Shown here: piece by piece, positions 55,509-63,927 of the stretch
Layout of the letters: every line of letters begins with the position of its first letter
Position numbering within the stretch: the first letter of the stretch is position 1
Translations under genes and position numbers: made by a program
Notes under the pieces: model-generated
Databases searched by the model: none
Seen by the model: the letters and a program-made list of their open reading frames with translations, nothing else
Told to the model about the DNA's origin: nothing
Assembly (NCBI GenBank): GCA_036508875.1
Contig: DATCGP010000034.1
Span: forward strand, 1-64,000
Length of the DNA: 64,000 bases
Reading direction: 5' to 3'
Source: PALSA-660 sp036508875
Lineage (GTDB): Bacteria > Actinomycetota > Coriobacteriia > Anaerosomatales > PALSA-660

Positions 55509-56399
55509 CTACGCCTCGGGAGTCTCGACGCTCTCGACGGTCTCGTCCGCGACCTCGGCGACGGTCTCTTCGACGGTCACAGGCGCGACCTCGATGGCCT
55601 CGTCGGCCACAGGCGCTTCGACGACCGACTCAACGGCCGGCTCGGCGACGACCGGCGCCACGTCGGCGGCCGCGGCGGGTGCCGCGGCCGGGGCCTCCTT
55701 CGCTTCCGTGGGAGCGAAGACCTCGCGGCCCTCGATGGCAGCGTTGGCGATGACGTGCGTGATCAGGTTGACCGAGCGGATCGCGTCGTCGTTGCCCGGG
55801 ATCACGTAGTCGACCTCGTCAGGGTCGCAGTTGGTGTCGATGAGCCCGATGATCGGGATGCGCAGACGGCGCGCCTCGGCCACGGCGATCGCCTCGCGCT
55901 TGGTGTCGATGATGAAGACGGCGCGGGGCAGTTCCTGCATCTCGCGGATGCCGGTGAGGTTGATCTGCAGCTTCGAGAGCTCGCCGCGCAGCTTCAGGGC
56001 TTCCTTCTTCGGGAGCGACGCCATGCGGCCGTCGGCTTCCATCGCCTCGAGCTGGGTCATGCGGGCGATCCGCTTGCGCATGGTGACCCAGTTCGTCAGC
56101 ATGCCGCCAAGCCAGCGCTGGCTCACGAAGGGCATCCCGGCGCGGGCGGCCTCGGTCTCGACGGCTTCCTGTGCCTGCTTCTTGGTGCCGATGAGCATGA
56201 TCGTGCCGCCCTGCGCAGTGAGGTTGCGCACGAACCTGTAGGTGGCGTCGATCTCACGAAGAGAGCGCTGGAGGTCGAGGATGTAGATGCCGTTACGCTC
56301 GGTGAAGATGTACGGCTTCATCTTCGGGTTCCAGCGGCGTGTCTGGTGTCCGAAGTGGACGCCAGCTTCGAGCAGGTCCTTCATTGCGACGACGGGCAT
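55509..56399 (-). CDS. rpsB: 30S ribosomal protein S2
   Basis: S2, 296 residues. Core (1-225) is classical: MKDLLEAGVHFGHQTRRWNPKM, WLGGMLTNW, FIIDTKREAIAVAEARRL. After NAAIEGREVF comes an acidic Ala/Val/Glu/Thr-rich tail of about 70 residues, longer than in E. coli but common in high-GC Gram-positive bacteria. ATG start. An extended -10 promoter lies about 145 bp upstream, leaving a structured leader. Confidence 0.99.
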   Translation of the reverse strand: MPVVAMKDLLEAGVHFGHQTRRWNPKMKPYIFTERNGIYILDLQRSLREIDATYRFVRNLTAQGGTIMLIGTKKQAQEAVETEAARAGMPFVSQRWLGGMLTNWVTMRKRIARMTQLEAMEADGRMASLPKKEALKLRGELSKLQINLTGIREMQELPRAVFIIDTKREAIAVAEARRLRIPIIGLIDTNCDPDEVDYVIPGNDDAIRSVNLITHVIANAAIEGREVFAPTEAKEAPAAAPAAAADVAPVVAEPAVESVVEAPVADEAIEVAPVTVEETVAEVADETVESVETPEA

Positions 56400-56543
56400 G
56401 GCAAAGCCTCCTTCATTCCTGGTTCATCCTCCGCCCGGAGGCCTGTCGCCAAATCGACCCCGCTTCGCGACCCGACCTCCGAACCTGGGAGGAAGGGCAC
56501 CGCGCGCCGCGGACCTGCGGGCGTGTGTATTGAGAGCTGGCGT

Positions 56544-56552
56544 AGTGTAGCA
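56544..56552 (-). promoter_or_regulatory. rpsB promoter (extended -10)
   Basis: TGC-TACACT on the minus strand (TACACT at 56544-56549), no clear -35. It would give a leader of about 135 nt before rpsB; the leader contains paired CCTCC/GGAGG blocks that could fold and regulate S2 synthesis. Confidence 0.6.
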
Positions 56553-56570
56553 GACGCGCGCCGTTCCCGG

Positions 56571-57356
56571 CTAGGCCAGGACTCCCTGCGCCGCATGGAG
56601 GCGTGCGCGCAAGCGCAGCACCGCCTTCGTGTGCATCTGGCTGACCCTGGACTCGGTCACGCCGAGGACGCGGCCGATCTCCTTGAGCGAGAGTCCCTCG
56701 TAGTAGTAGAGCGCGATGACGGTGCGTTCGCGGTCGGTCAGGTGCTCTATCGCCTGCGCGAGGATCACCTTCATCTCCTCCGCCTCGAACGTCTCGACCG
56801 GGTTCTCGGCGTTGTCGTCGGCGATCGAGGTGGCATCGGGACGATCGTCCGACTCGGTGCCGGTCCCCCACAGGTCCTCGAAGCTCACGACAAAGGTGTA
56901 GGAGAGCTTCGTGTACGTCTCCTGAAGGTCGCTGAAAGAGATCCCGAGCTCGTCAGCGACCTCCTGATCCTCGGGAGTGCGCATCAGCTTGGTCTCGAGC
57001 GTCACGATCGCCCGCTCGATGTCGCGTGCGCGCGAGCGGACGCTGCGCGGGACCCAGTCGAGCGCGCGCAGCTCGTCGATGATCGCTCCGCGGATGCGCG
57101 AGATCGCGTACGTCTCGAACTTGAAGCCGCGGTCGGGCTCGAACTTCTCCAGCGCGTCGATGAGGCCGAAGATGCCGTACGAGATGAGATCGGCGTTCTC
57201 GACCGAGTTCGGAAGGCCCGTGGCTATGCGGCCGGCGACGAACTTGACCAGCGGCGAGTAGTTCAGGATGAGCTGTTCGAGTGCGAACTCGTCCCGAGTC
57301 GACTCGAAGCGGTCCCAGAGCGTCTCCAGGTCGACCTGCTGCTCAGGATGCTTCAT
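56571..57356 (-). CDS. RNA polymerase sigma factor, FliA/WhiG family
   Basis: Sigma factor of 261 residues with regions 2, 3 and 4: NYSPLVKFVAGRIATGLP and DLISYGIFGLIDALEKFEP (region 2), FETYAISRIRGAIIDELR (region 2.4), and LTDRERTVIALYYYEGLSLKEIGRVLGVTESRVSQ (region 4, quoted in part: LGVTESRVSQMHTKAV). No region 1.1. This is the FliA/WhiG/SigD group controlling motility or differentiation; no flagellar or sporulation genes are in the window, so the regulon is open. An acidic stretch (about 165-185) lies between regions 3 and 4. ATG start, 34 bp after xerC. Confidence 0.93.
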   Translation of the reverse strand: MKHPEQQVDLETLWDRFESTRDEFALEQLILNYSPLVKFVAGRIATGLPNSVENADLISYGIFGLIDALEKFEPDRGFKFETYAISRIRGAIIDELRALDWVPRSVRSRARDIERAIVTLETKLMRTPEDQEVADELGISFSDLQETYTKLSYTFVVSFEDLWGTGTESDDRPDATSIADDNAENPVETFEAEEMKVILAQAIEHLTDRERTVIALYYYEGLSLKEIGRVLGVTESRVSQMHTKAVLRLRARLHAAQGVLA

Positions 57357-57390
57357 CGCTCAGGACAACTTCCGTCGAGGGCCGGGGACT

Positions 57391-58290
57391 TCAGGCACGA
57401 GGGTGCGCATCGTGATGGACGCGTTGCAGGCGCTGGACCCCGAGGTGAGTGTAAATCTGGGTGGTGGACAGGGCAACATGGCCCAGCAGGTCCTGGACCG
57501 ACCGTAGGTCCGCTCCCGCTTCGAGCAGGTGCGTGGCGAACGTGTGGCGCAAGGTGTGAGGGGTGACCCCCGAGACGACTCCGAGCGTCCGCAGATGGCC
57601 GGCGAGCATCCTGCGGACTCCCCCGTCCGTCAGGCGCGTGCCGCTGCGGTTGAGGAAGAGGGCGGGCTCCGTAGGGGCCGGATTCAGCGCCGGCCGGCCC
57701 GACCGCAGGTACGCGGCCACGCGGGCCAGCGCCTCGCGGTGCAGCGGCAGGATCCGTTGCTTGTCGCCCTTGCCGGTGACCTTCACCTGGCCGGCGGAAC
57801 CGTCGACGTCCGCGATATCGATGCCGACCAGCTCGCTGACGCGTGCGCCTGTCGCGTACAGCATCTCGAGGATCGCGCGGTCGCGCAGGCCGCGCGGCGT
57901 GTCCGCGTCCGGCGTGTCGAGCAGCGCGTTGAGGATGTCGGTGGGCACAAGCCTCGGAAGCCGCGCGTCGAGCTTCGGCGTGGCGATCACGGAGGCCGCG
58001 TCGGTGGTGATGACGCCTTCCCGGTTGAGGTAGGCGAACAGAGAGCGAACGGACGAGAGGCGCCGCGCGATCGTGCGTCGGGAGTACTTGGCTTGGTCGA
58101 GTTCGGAGAGGTAGCGGCGCAAGGCGCGCGGATCGTCGCCGAGGGGGTCGCTCCCGCTTCGCTCCGCCCACTCCAGGTAGCGGGCAAGGTCCGAGGAGTA
58201 AGCGCGTACAGTGTTCGGCGAGACGTTGCGCTCGGTGCGCAGGTACTGAAGGAAGCGGTCGACCGCCACCGACGCGTCGATGCTGCTCAT
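57391..58290 (-). CDS. xerC: Tyrosine recombinase XerC
   Basis: XerC/D-type recombinase, 299 residues, resolving chromosome dimers at dif together with FtsK. Full catalytic set: Arg150, Lys174, His246, Arg249, His271 and nucleophile Tyr280. SAM-like core-binding domain (about 1-90). The trmFO-xerC pairing is a conserved chromosomal arrangement, so this is not a phage integrase. ATG start overlapping the trmFO stop (ATGA). Confidence 0.94.
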   Translation of the reverse strand: MSSIDASVAVDRFLQYLRTERNVSPNTVRAYSSDLARYLEWAERSGSDPLGDDPRALRRYLSELDQAKYSRRTIARRLSSVRSLFAYLNREGVITTDAASVIATPKLDARLPRLVPTDILNALLDTPDADTPRGLRDRAILEMLYATGARVSELVGIDIADVDGSAGQVKVTGKGDKQRILPLHREALARVAAYLRSGRPALNPAPTEPALFLNRSGTRLTDGGVRRMLAGHLRTLGVVSGVTPHTLRHTFATHLLEAGADLRSVQDLLGHVALSTTQIYTHLGVQRLQRVHHDAHPRA

Positions 58291-59669
58291 CGCCCCTCGC
58301 TCCAGTCAAGGACGGTCGAGGCCTTCACGCGCACCTTGGCGATCTCGAGGGACTCGTGCTCGGCGAGCCAGGACTCCAGCGAGTCGGAGCCCCGCGCCGC
58401 ATATGCAGCGTAGCGCTCGCGCTTCCCATTGATGCGTGGGACCGGCGCGGGAAGCAGACCGAAGTTGACGTGCATCGGCTGATAGGACTCGGTCGCGGGA
58501 TCGGTCGCGTAGCCGAGCAACGAGCCCAGGACTGTCTCTGGCGGCAGGACGACAGGGCCGGCGCCGCTGCGCGCAGCGACGAGCCCGAGGGCCGCGACGA
58601 GCCCGGACGCGGCCGCCTCGAGGTACCCCTCGGTCCCCGACAGTTGGCCCGCAAGGCGCACGCGCGGCTGGTCGCGGAGCGCGAGGTCCGAGGTCAGCAG
58701 GCGCGGCGCGTCGATGAAGGTGTTGCGGTGCATCACGCCATAGCGCAGGAACGTCGCTCCCTCCAGTCCGGGGATCATCCCGAAGACGCGGCGCTGCTCT
58801 GGAAACGTGAGGTTCGTCTGGAAGCCCACGAGGTTGTAGGCGGTCTGCGCGCGGTTCTCGCAACGGAGCTGGACGACCGCGTGCGGGCGATGGCCGGTGG
58901 CGGGGTCGGTCAGGCCGACCGGCTTCATCGGTCCGAACCTCAGCGCGTCGCGACCCCGGCGGGCGATCTCCTCGACCGGCAGGCACGCATGGAAGAGGTC
59001 GCCGCTCTCGAAGTTCTTGGCGTGGACGCGCTCGGCCGCGAGCAACGCGTCCACGAATGCCTCGTAGGCATCGCGGTCGAGCGGGCAGTTCAGGTAGTCG
59101 GCGCCCTCGCCCTTGCCGTAGCGCGACTCGGCGAAGCAGACCCCGCGGTCGATGTCGGCGGCTTCCACGATCGGCGCGGCGGCGTCGTAGAACGCAAGAC
59201 GATCGCCGCCCACGAGCGCGGACAGGGCGTTCTCCAAGGCGGGCTCGGTGAGCGGGCCGGTGGCCACGATGACGTCACCGGCCGGGACGGAAGCGGCGAC
59301 CTCGTGGACGACCTCGATGAGCGGGAGCGACTCGATCGCGCGGGTGAGCAGAGTGGCGAAGGCGGCACGATCGACCGCCAGCGCGCCTCCTGCGGCGACA
59401 GCGGTGGCGCGGGCGCAGGCGAGCACGATGCTGCCGAACCCGGCCAGCTCGCGCTTGAGCATGCCCGCTGCGGTCGTCGGATCGTCGGACTTGAGCGAGT
59501 TCGAGCAGACGAGCTCGCCGAGCAGGCCGGTATGGTGCGCGGGCGACTGGTGGCCGGGCCGCATCTCGATAAGGCGCACCGGGACGCCACGCGCTGCGAG
59601 CTGGAACGCCGCCTCGCTGCCGGCGAGCCCTCCGCCTATGACCGTCACGCGATCGTTCACCGTGCTCAA
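58287..59669 (-). CDS. trmFO: Methylenetetrahydrofolate-tRNA-(uracil-5-)-methyltransferase TrmFO
   Basis: TrmFO, 460 residues, a folate- and FAD-dependent enzyme making m5U54 in tRNA. FAD motif VIGGGLAGSEAAFQLA at the N-terminus, ELVCSNSLKSDD with the conserved cysteine, and the NFGLLPAP region near the C-terminus. I propose a TTG start at 59669 with GGAAGG six bases upstream; a GTG three codons later is the alternative. It overlaps xerC by four bases. Confidence 0.96.
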   Translation of the reverse strand: MSTVNDRVTVIGGGLAGSEAAFQLAARGVPVRLIEMRPGHQSPAHHTGLLGELVCSNSLKSDDPTTAAGMLKRELAGFGSIVLACARATAVAAGGALAVDRAAFATLLTRAIESLPLIEVVHEVAASVPAGDVIVATGPLTEPALENALSALVGGDRLAFYDAAAPIVEAADIDRGVCFAESRYGKGEGADYLNCPLDRDAYEAFVDALLAAERVHAKNFESGDLFHACLPVEEIARRGRDALRFGPMKPVGLTDPATGHRPHAVVQLRCENRAQTAYNLVGFQTNLTFPEQRRVFGMIPGLEGATFLRYGVMHRNTFIDAPRLLTSDLALRDQPRVRLAGQLSGTEGYLEAAASGLVAALGLVAARSGAGPVVLPPETVLGSLLGYATDPATESYQPMHVNFGLLPAPVPRINGKRERYAAYAARGSDSLESWLAEHESLEIAKVRVKASTVLDWSEGR

Positions 59670-59734
59670 GTGGCGCCTTCCGGTCTCGGAGGTCGCGGAG
59701 GATGGTGGGCCGCGGACCCGGTGCGATTGTAGCG

Positions 59735-60619
59735 TCAGCGCAGCAGGCACGGTCCGTACCTCCCATCGGTGTGGCGTGCGATCACCCCTGAAGTCTCTAG
59801 CCGCGCAAGGGCGCCCATGGTGGAGGCCGCATCCAGGCCGAGTGCCTCGCCGATCTCGTCCGGCGTCATGGGATGGGCACGAAGCGCCTCCAGGAGCGGC
59901 TCGCCCGACGCGCTCCTGGACTGCCCCGCCAGCTGCCGGCCTGCGGCGAACGGTTCGATGAGCCCCGCGCTGCACAGCGCATCCCGGAGATCGTCGACGC
60001 AGGTGATCGGTGTAGCGCCCTGACGGATGAGGCGGTTGGTCCCTGCGCTGCCGGCGTACAGGATGCTCCCCGGGACAGCGAGGACGTCCCGTCCGGAGTC
60101 CAGCGCGCTGTCCGCCGTGGAGAAGGTCCCGCTCGGCAACGCAGCCTCGACCACGAGCACTGCGGCCGACAGGCCCGCGATGATGCGATTCCGGGCCGGG
60201 AACTGCCACGGCAAGGGCGTTGCACCCCAATCCAACTCGGAGACGACCGCGCCCTCCCCTGCTCGCAGGCGTGCGAGCGTGTCCGCGGAGCGGCGCGGGT
60301 AGTCGACGTCGGCGCCGCACCCGAGCACCGCGACCGATCGCCCGCCCGCCTCGAGAGCGGCGGACTGTGCTGCCAGGTCACAGCCGATGGCCGCGCCGGA
60401 GATGACGGTGACCCCGGACTCCGCGGCACAGCGCGCGAACATCCGGGCGCAGGTCGTGCCGTAGGGCGTGGCGCGCCGTGAGCCGATGATGGCGAGACCG
60501 GGAACGAGGGCCGCAGGGTCCCCCATCCCGAACAGTCGCGCCGGGGGCCTGACGGCCGTCTCCAACTGCGGTGGATATCCGGGGGCGCCGAGGTCCAGCG
60601 TGAAGCGTGAGGCGTTCAC
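59735..60619 (-). CDS. dprA: DNA-processing protein DprA
   Basis: DprA/Smf, 294 residues, loads RecA on incoming single-stranded DNA in transformable bacteria. Rossmann-like fold with IIGSRRATPYG, SGAAIGCDLAAQSAALEAGG and FPARNRIIAGLS; a C-terminal winged helix (about 235-290). The N-terminal SAM domain seen in some DprA proteins is missing, a usual short form. GTG start overlapping the comM 3' piece (GTGA). Confidence 0.95.
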   Translation of the reverse strand: MNASRFTLDLGAPGYPPQLETAVRPPARLFGMGDPAALVPGLAIIGSRRATPYGTTCARMFARCAAESGVTVISGAAIGCDLAAQSAALEAGGRSVAVLGCGADVDYPRRSADTLARLRAGEGAVVSELDWGATPLPWQFPARNRIIAGLSAAVLVVEAALPSGTFSTADSALDSGRDVLAVPGSILYAGSAGTNRLIRQGATPITCVDDLRDALCSAGLIEPFAAGRQLAGQSRSASGEPLLEALRAHPMTPDEIGEALGLDAASTMGALARLETSGVIARHTDGRYGPCLLR

Positions 60620-62090
60620 GAATTGCCCCGGTATCCGGAGGCCTCGAAAACATGCTCCCGAGTCACACGGTCCGCCGCAGCGAGATCGGCGATGGCGAGC
60701 GCCACGCGCAGCAGGCGCGTGATGCCGCGTCCGGAGAGGTGATGGAGTCTGGCGGCCTGCTCGACCGCCGCTCGCGCCGCCGGGTCGAGGCCGCAGCCAC
60801 GCAGCAGGGCAGCGCCACTGAGGTCGCGGGGCAGGCCACGCTTGCGCGTACGCCCCCGAGCGTCGATCACGCGCGCCCGGACCGCAGCCGACCGCTCTTC
60901 GACCGAACCCGTCAGAAGCCGCGACGTGTCGGTGCGTCCGACGCGGAGCGTCATGTCGATCCGGTGTCCATGAGCGGACCGCCGACGCGCCCCACGTAGC
61001 GCTCCACGAGCGTCGGCGGGCAGGTGCACGTGCGTTCCGTGTCCCCGAGGTAGCCGCACGGGCAGGGGTTCATGGCGGCGACCAGCGCGAAACTCGCGGG
61101 GTAGCGCACCCGGCCCTCCGCGCGGACCAGCGTGAGGTAGCCGTCCTCGAGCGGCTGTCGCAAGGCCTGCAGCGCCGCGGGCGAGAACTCGGGCAGTTCG
61201 TCGAGGAACAGGACTCCATTGTGGGCCAGGGAGGCCTCCCCCGGCCTTGGCGGCGTCCCGCCGCCGACGAGCCCCGCCGTGGTGGCCGTATGGTGCGGCG
61301 CGCGGAAGGGCCTGATGCCCGCCAGCACGCCGTTGAGGTCCAGCCCCGCGACGGAGTGCACGACCGCGGTCGTCAGGACCTCGGCGTCGTCCAGCGGAGG
61401 GAGTATCGACGGCAGGCGCCGTGCCAGCATCGTCTTCGCCGATCCCGGCGGTCCCACCAGCAACAGTCCGAGCCCACCGGCCGCCGCGATCTCAAGGGCC
61501 CTCTTGGCCAAGGACTGTCCGTGCACCTCCGAGAAGTCGGGGACAGGGATGTCCGCCGGCGGCGCGGCCGCCATGCGAGCGGACGCCGGTGGGAGGCCCT
61601 GGCGCAGGACACCGAGCGATCCGAGCGGGTGCACCACGCATTCCTTGACCGTCTGGGCGGCCATGAGCGCGTCGACCGAAGCCAGCAGCGGCAACCCTCG
61701 CAGCGGCGCCGCGATCGCGTGCGCCAACATCCCGGGGACCGAACGGACGCTGCCGTCGAGCCCGAGCTCACCCACGCTCACCGCCGCAAGGACGTCGCGA
61801 GGGACCTGCCCGGTGGCGGCAAGGACGCCCACGGCGATGGGCAGGTCGAACCCGGTCCCGTGTTTGCGCACAGGCGATGGCGCGAGGTTGACCGTCACCC
61901 GCGCGTTCGGGAAGTCGAAGCCGCTCGAGCGGAGAGCGGCGCGCACGCGGTCCCGTGCTTCGAGGACCGCGGTGTCGCCGAGGCCGACGATCGTGAAGGC
62001 CGGAAGCCCTGCCGACACGTCCACCTGGACCTCGACGTCGATGGCGTCCACGCCGACGAGCGTGGACGACGGGACGGTCGCCTGCGTCAT
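60616..62090 (-). pseudogene. comM: ComM/YifB Mg-chelatase-like AAA ATPase, frameshifted
   Basis: ComM-family AAA+ protein, the branch-migration helicase of natural transformation. The first piece (62090-60951) has the Lon-like N-terminal domain, Walker A GPPGSAKT, DELPEF and the NPCPCGYLGD cysteine cluster, then reads VGGPLMD and stops. The C-terminal piece (to 60616) continues RIDMTLRVGR in another frame. Deleting one AC of an ACAC (plus strand gtgt at 60964-60967) restores LMDRID exactly. Overlaps with yraN (ATGA) and dprA (GTGA) are intact, so the break is recent or a sequence error. Confidence 0.85.
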
Positions 62091-62455
62091 GACGGCGAAG
62101 CGAACGCGGCCCGGTAGTGCCGCAACAATGCGCGATCCGGCGCGAGCACCTTGATCGCGACGACGTCGAATCTGACAGTGGTCTCCGCAGGTTCGCCGGT
62201 CTCACGAAGGTAGGCCTGCGCGAGTCGCGACACCCGTCGCTGCTTCGCAGCGGAGACCGCCTCCTCGGCCGTCCCGGCGCGCTCCGAGCGGCGGGTCTTC
62301 ACCTCGACGAAGACGATCTCGGCACCGTCACGCGCGACGATATCGATCTCCCCCGACTGGCAGCGCCAGTTCCGTGCCTCGACGACGAACCCGATGCGCT
62401 CGAGGTACGCGGCAGCGGCGTCCTCTCCCCTGCGTGCGGTCTCCGCCCTGTCCAT
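62087..62455 (-). CDS. yraN: YraN-family endonuclease-like protein
   Basis: YraN (UPF0102), 122 residues, PD-(D/E)xK-type nuclease fold. GEIDIVARDG and IVFVEVKTR carry the catalytic Asp, Glu and Lys. Family members are suspected Holliday-junction or structure-specific nucleases; the biological role is unproven. ATG start; overlaps comM by ATGA. The rnhB-yraN-comM-dprA order is widely conserved. Confidence 0.94.
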   Translation of the reverse strand: MDRAETARRGEDAAAAYLERIGFVVEARNWRCQSGEIDIVARDGAEIVFVEVKTRRSERAGTAEEAVSAAKQRRVSRLAQAYLRETGEPAETTVRFDVVAIKVLAPDRALLRHYRAAFASPS

Positions 62456-62527
62456 ACGGCAACACCTCCGCGGACCAGCGTGCGGGACGGTGCTTGCCGT
62501 TTCAGTGACGCGGAACCGACCGATGTC

Positions 62528-63319
62528 TTACGGGAAGAGCCGGTCCTGCGTCGCGCAGGGCGCGAATGACAGCCGGTGTAACGGCGACGGGCCCAGCTCT
62601 GCGATCGCCGCCATATGCTCGGGGGTTCCGTAGCCGAAGTTGATGTCGAAGCCGTACCCGGGGCAGTCGGCCGCCAAGGCGACCATGAGCGCGTTGCGCT
62701 CCACCTTCGCGATGACGGAAGCGGCCGCGATGCTCGCCTCGGACGAGTCACCCCTCACGACCGACGTGGTGGGGATACGCAGCGCACCCTTGTCGTTGCC
62801 GTCCACCAGGACGTGGTCGACGGACATGCCGAGACCCTCGAGTGCCAGCTCCCAGGCGCGCCGCGTGGCCTGCCTGATCCCCACGCGGTCGATGACGTCA
62901 GGGCCCACGTGCGCGACCGAGAAGGCCAGGCATCGGGTGCGAACCTGGTCGGCTATGCGGACGCGAAGCTCCGGCAGCAGGCGCTTCGAGTCGTTGAGTC
63001 CCTCGATGCGGCACGCGGGATCGAGGACGACGGCGCAGGCCGTGACGGGCCCGGCCAGGCACCCGCAGCCGACCTCGTCGATCCCGGCCACCACCGGGAA
63101 GCCGAGACCGTGGAGCTCGACCTGCCGCGACATCAGCGCGTCGAGCCGCGCATCCTCGGCGCGTGTACGGTCGAGGCGCGCGGCCGCCGCAACGGCCAGC
63201 GCACGAACGCCTGCGCGGGGGTCCTTGGAGAACCTGCGTATGAGCCCGGCCAGGCCCTCGGGAGGGCACGCAGCGAGCATCGCTCGGGCTTCCGTGACTG
63301 TCGTGGGAGGGCTGGGCAT
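62528..63319 (-). CDS. rnhB: Ribonuclease HII with an altered GRG motif
   Basis: RNase HII, about 263 residues, removes ribonucleotides from DNA. Acidic pair Asp81-Glu82 (GIDEVG), LNDSKRL, VDGNDKG and the ASIAAASVIAKVERN stretch are present. The usual GIDEAGRGPLAGPV reads GIDEVGCGCLAGPV: the arginine of the GRG motif is Cys85, and Ala and Pro are also changed. A helical N-terminal extension of about 70 residues is like Bacillus RnhB. The ATG at 63319 is used; a GTG five codons earlier (63334) is possible. Confidence 0.92.
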   Translation of the reverse strand: MPSPPTTVTEARAMLAACPPEGLAGLIRRFSKDPRAGVRALAVAAAARLDRTRAEDARLDALMSRQVELHGLGFPVVAGIDEVGCGCLAGPVTACAVVLDPACRIEGLNDSKRLLPELRVRIADQVRTRCLAFSVAHVGPDVIDRVGIRQATRRAWELALEGLGMSVDHVLVDGNDKGALRIPTTSVVRGDSSEASIAAASVIAKVERNALMVALAADCPGYGFDINFGYGTPEHMAAIAELGPSPLHRLSFAPCATQDRLFP

Positions 63320-63376
63320 CGTCGCGAGAGTCACCGCCTCAGGGTGGGCCGGTCACACGTACAGTCCGCATACTAC

Positions 63377-63412
63377 GTCGCGCTCCCCACCTGGAGTGGC
63401 AGGGAGCGCGAC
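63377..63412 (-). terminator. Terminator after rplS
   Basis: An 11-bp perfect stem, GTCGCGCTCCC and GGGAGCGCGAC, enclosing a 14-nt loop that can itself pair (CAC...GTG). It lies 31 bp after rplS; U run absent. Confidence 0.75.
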
Positions 63413-63442
63413 GAGCGACATGCGAGGGGACGAGCGGCGTGC

Positions 63443-63787
63443 CTAGAAGCGCTTCTCCTTGAGACGGGCCTGCTTGCCCACCTTGTCGCGGAGGAAGTAC
63501 AGCTTGGCGCGACGGACCTTGCCGCGGCTCACGATCTCGACCTTCTCGATCTTGGGCGAGTGCACCGGGAACATGCGCTCGACGCCGATGGCGAAGGAGA
63601 TCTTACGGACAGTGAACGTCTCGCGCGCTCCGGCGCCGTGACGGCGGATGACGACACCCTGGAAGACTTGGATGCGCTCGCGCGTACCTTCGATGATGCG
63701 GTAGTGCACCTTGACGGTGTCACCGACCTGGAAAGCGGACATGTCCTCGCGCAGCTGCTGCGCCTCGAGTGCCTTGATCTGGTCCAT
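63443..63787 (-). CDS. rplS: 50S ribosomal protein L19
   Basis: L19, 114 residues, at the subunit interface. Classical sequence: FQVGDTVKVHYRIIEGTRERIQ, GAGARETFTVRKI, GVERMFPVHSPKI and RRAKLYFLRD. ATG start. A strong promoter (63859-63887) and terminator (63377-63412) bracket it, so it can be expressed alone. Confidence 0.99.
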   Translation of the reverse strand: MDQIKALEAQQLREDMSAFQVGDTVKVHYRIIEGTRERIQVFQGVVIRRHGAGARETFTVRKISFAIGVERMFPVHSPKIEKVEIVSRGKVRRAKLYFLRDKVGKQARLKEKRF

Positions 63788-63858
63788 TTGTTCCCGGTCC
63801 CTGTCTGCTCATCTGATACGGCGCCGCGTGGGCACCGGCGGTTTCGACACGAGTCGAT

Positions 63859-63887
63859 AGTATAGCGGCGCACTCCAGCAGGGGCAA
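63859..63887 (-). promoter_or_regulatory. rplS promoter
   Basis: TTGCCC (63882-63887), a 17-bp spacer and TATACT (63859-63864) on the minus strand, about 72 bp before the rplS start. Confidence 0.85.
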
Positions 63888-63927
63888 CGCCCGTTCTTGG
63901 CGTCCCCGCCCGCCGCAGCCTCAGGCC

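Noticed and set aside
57391..58290. Tyrosine recombinase as a phage or island integrase
   Set aside because: The trmFO-xerC chromosomal context, length and full XerC-type catalytic set, plus absence of att repeats or phage genes, point to chromosome-dimer resolution.
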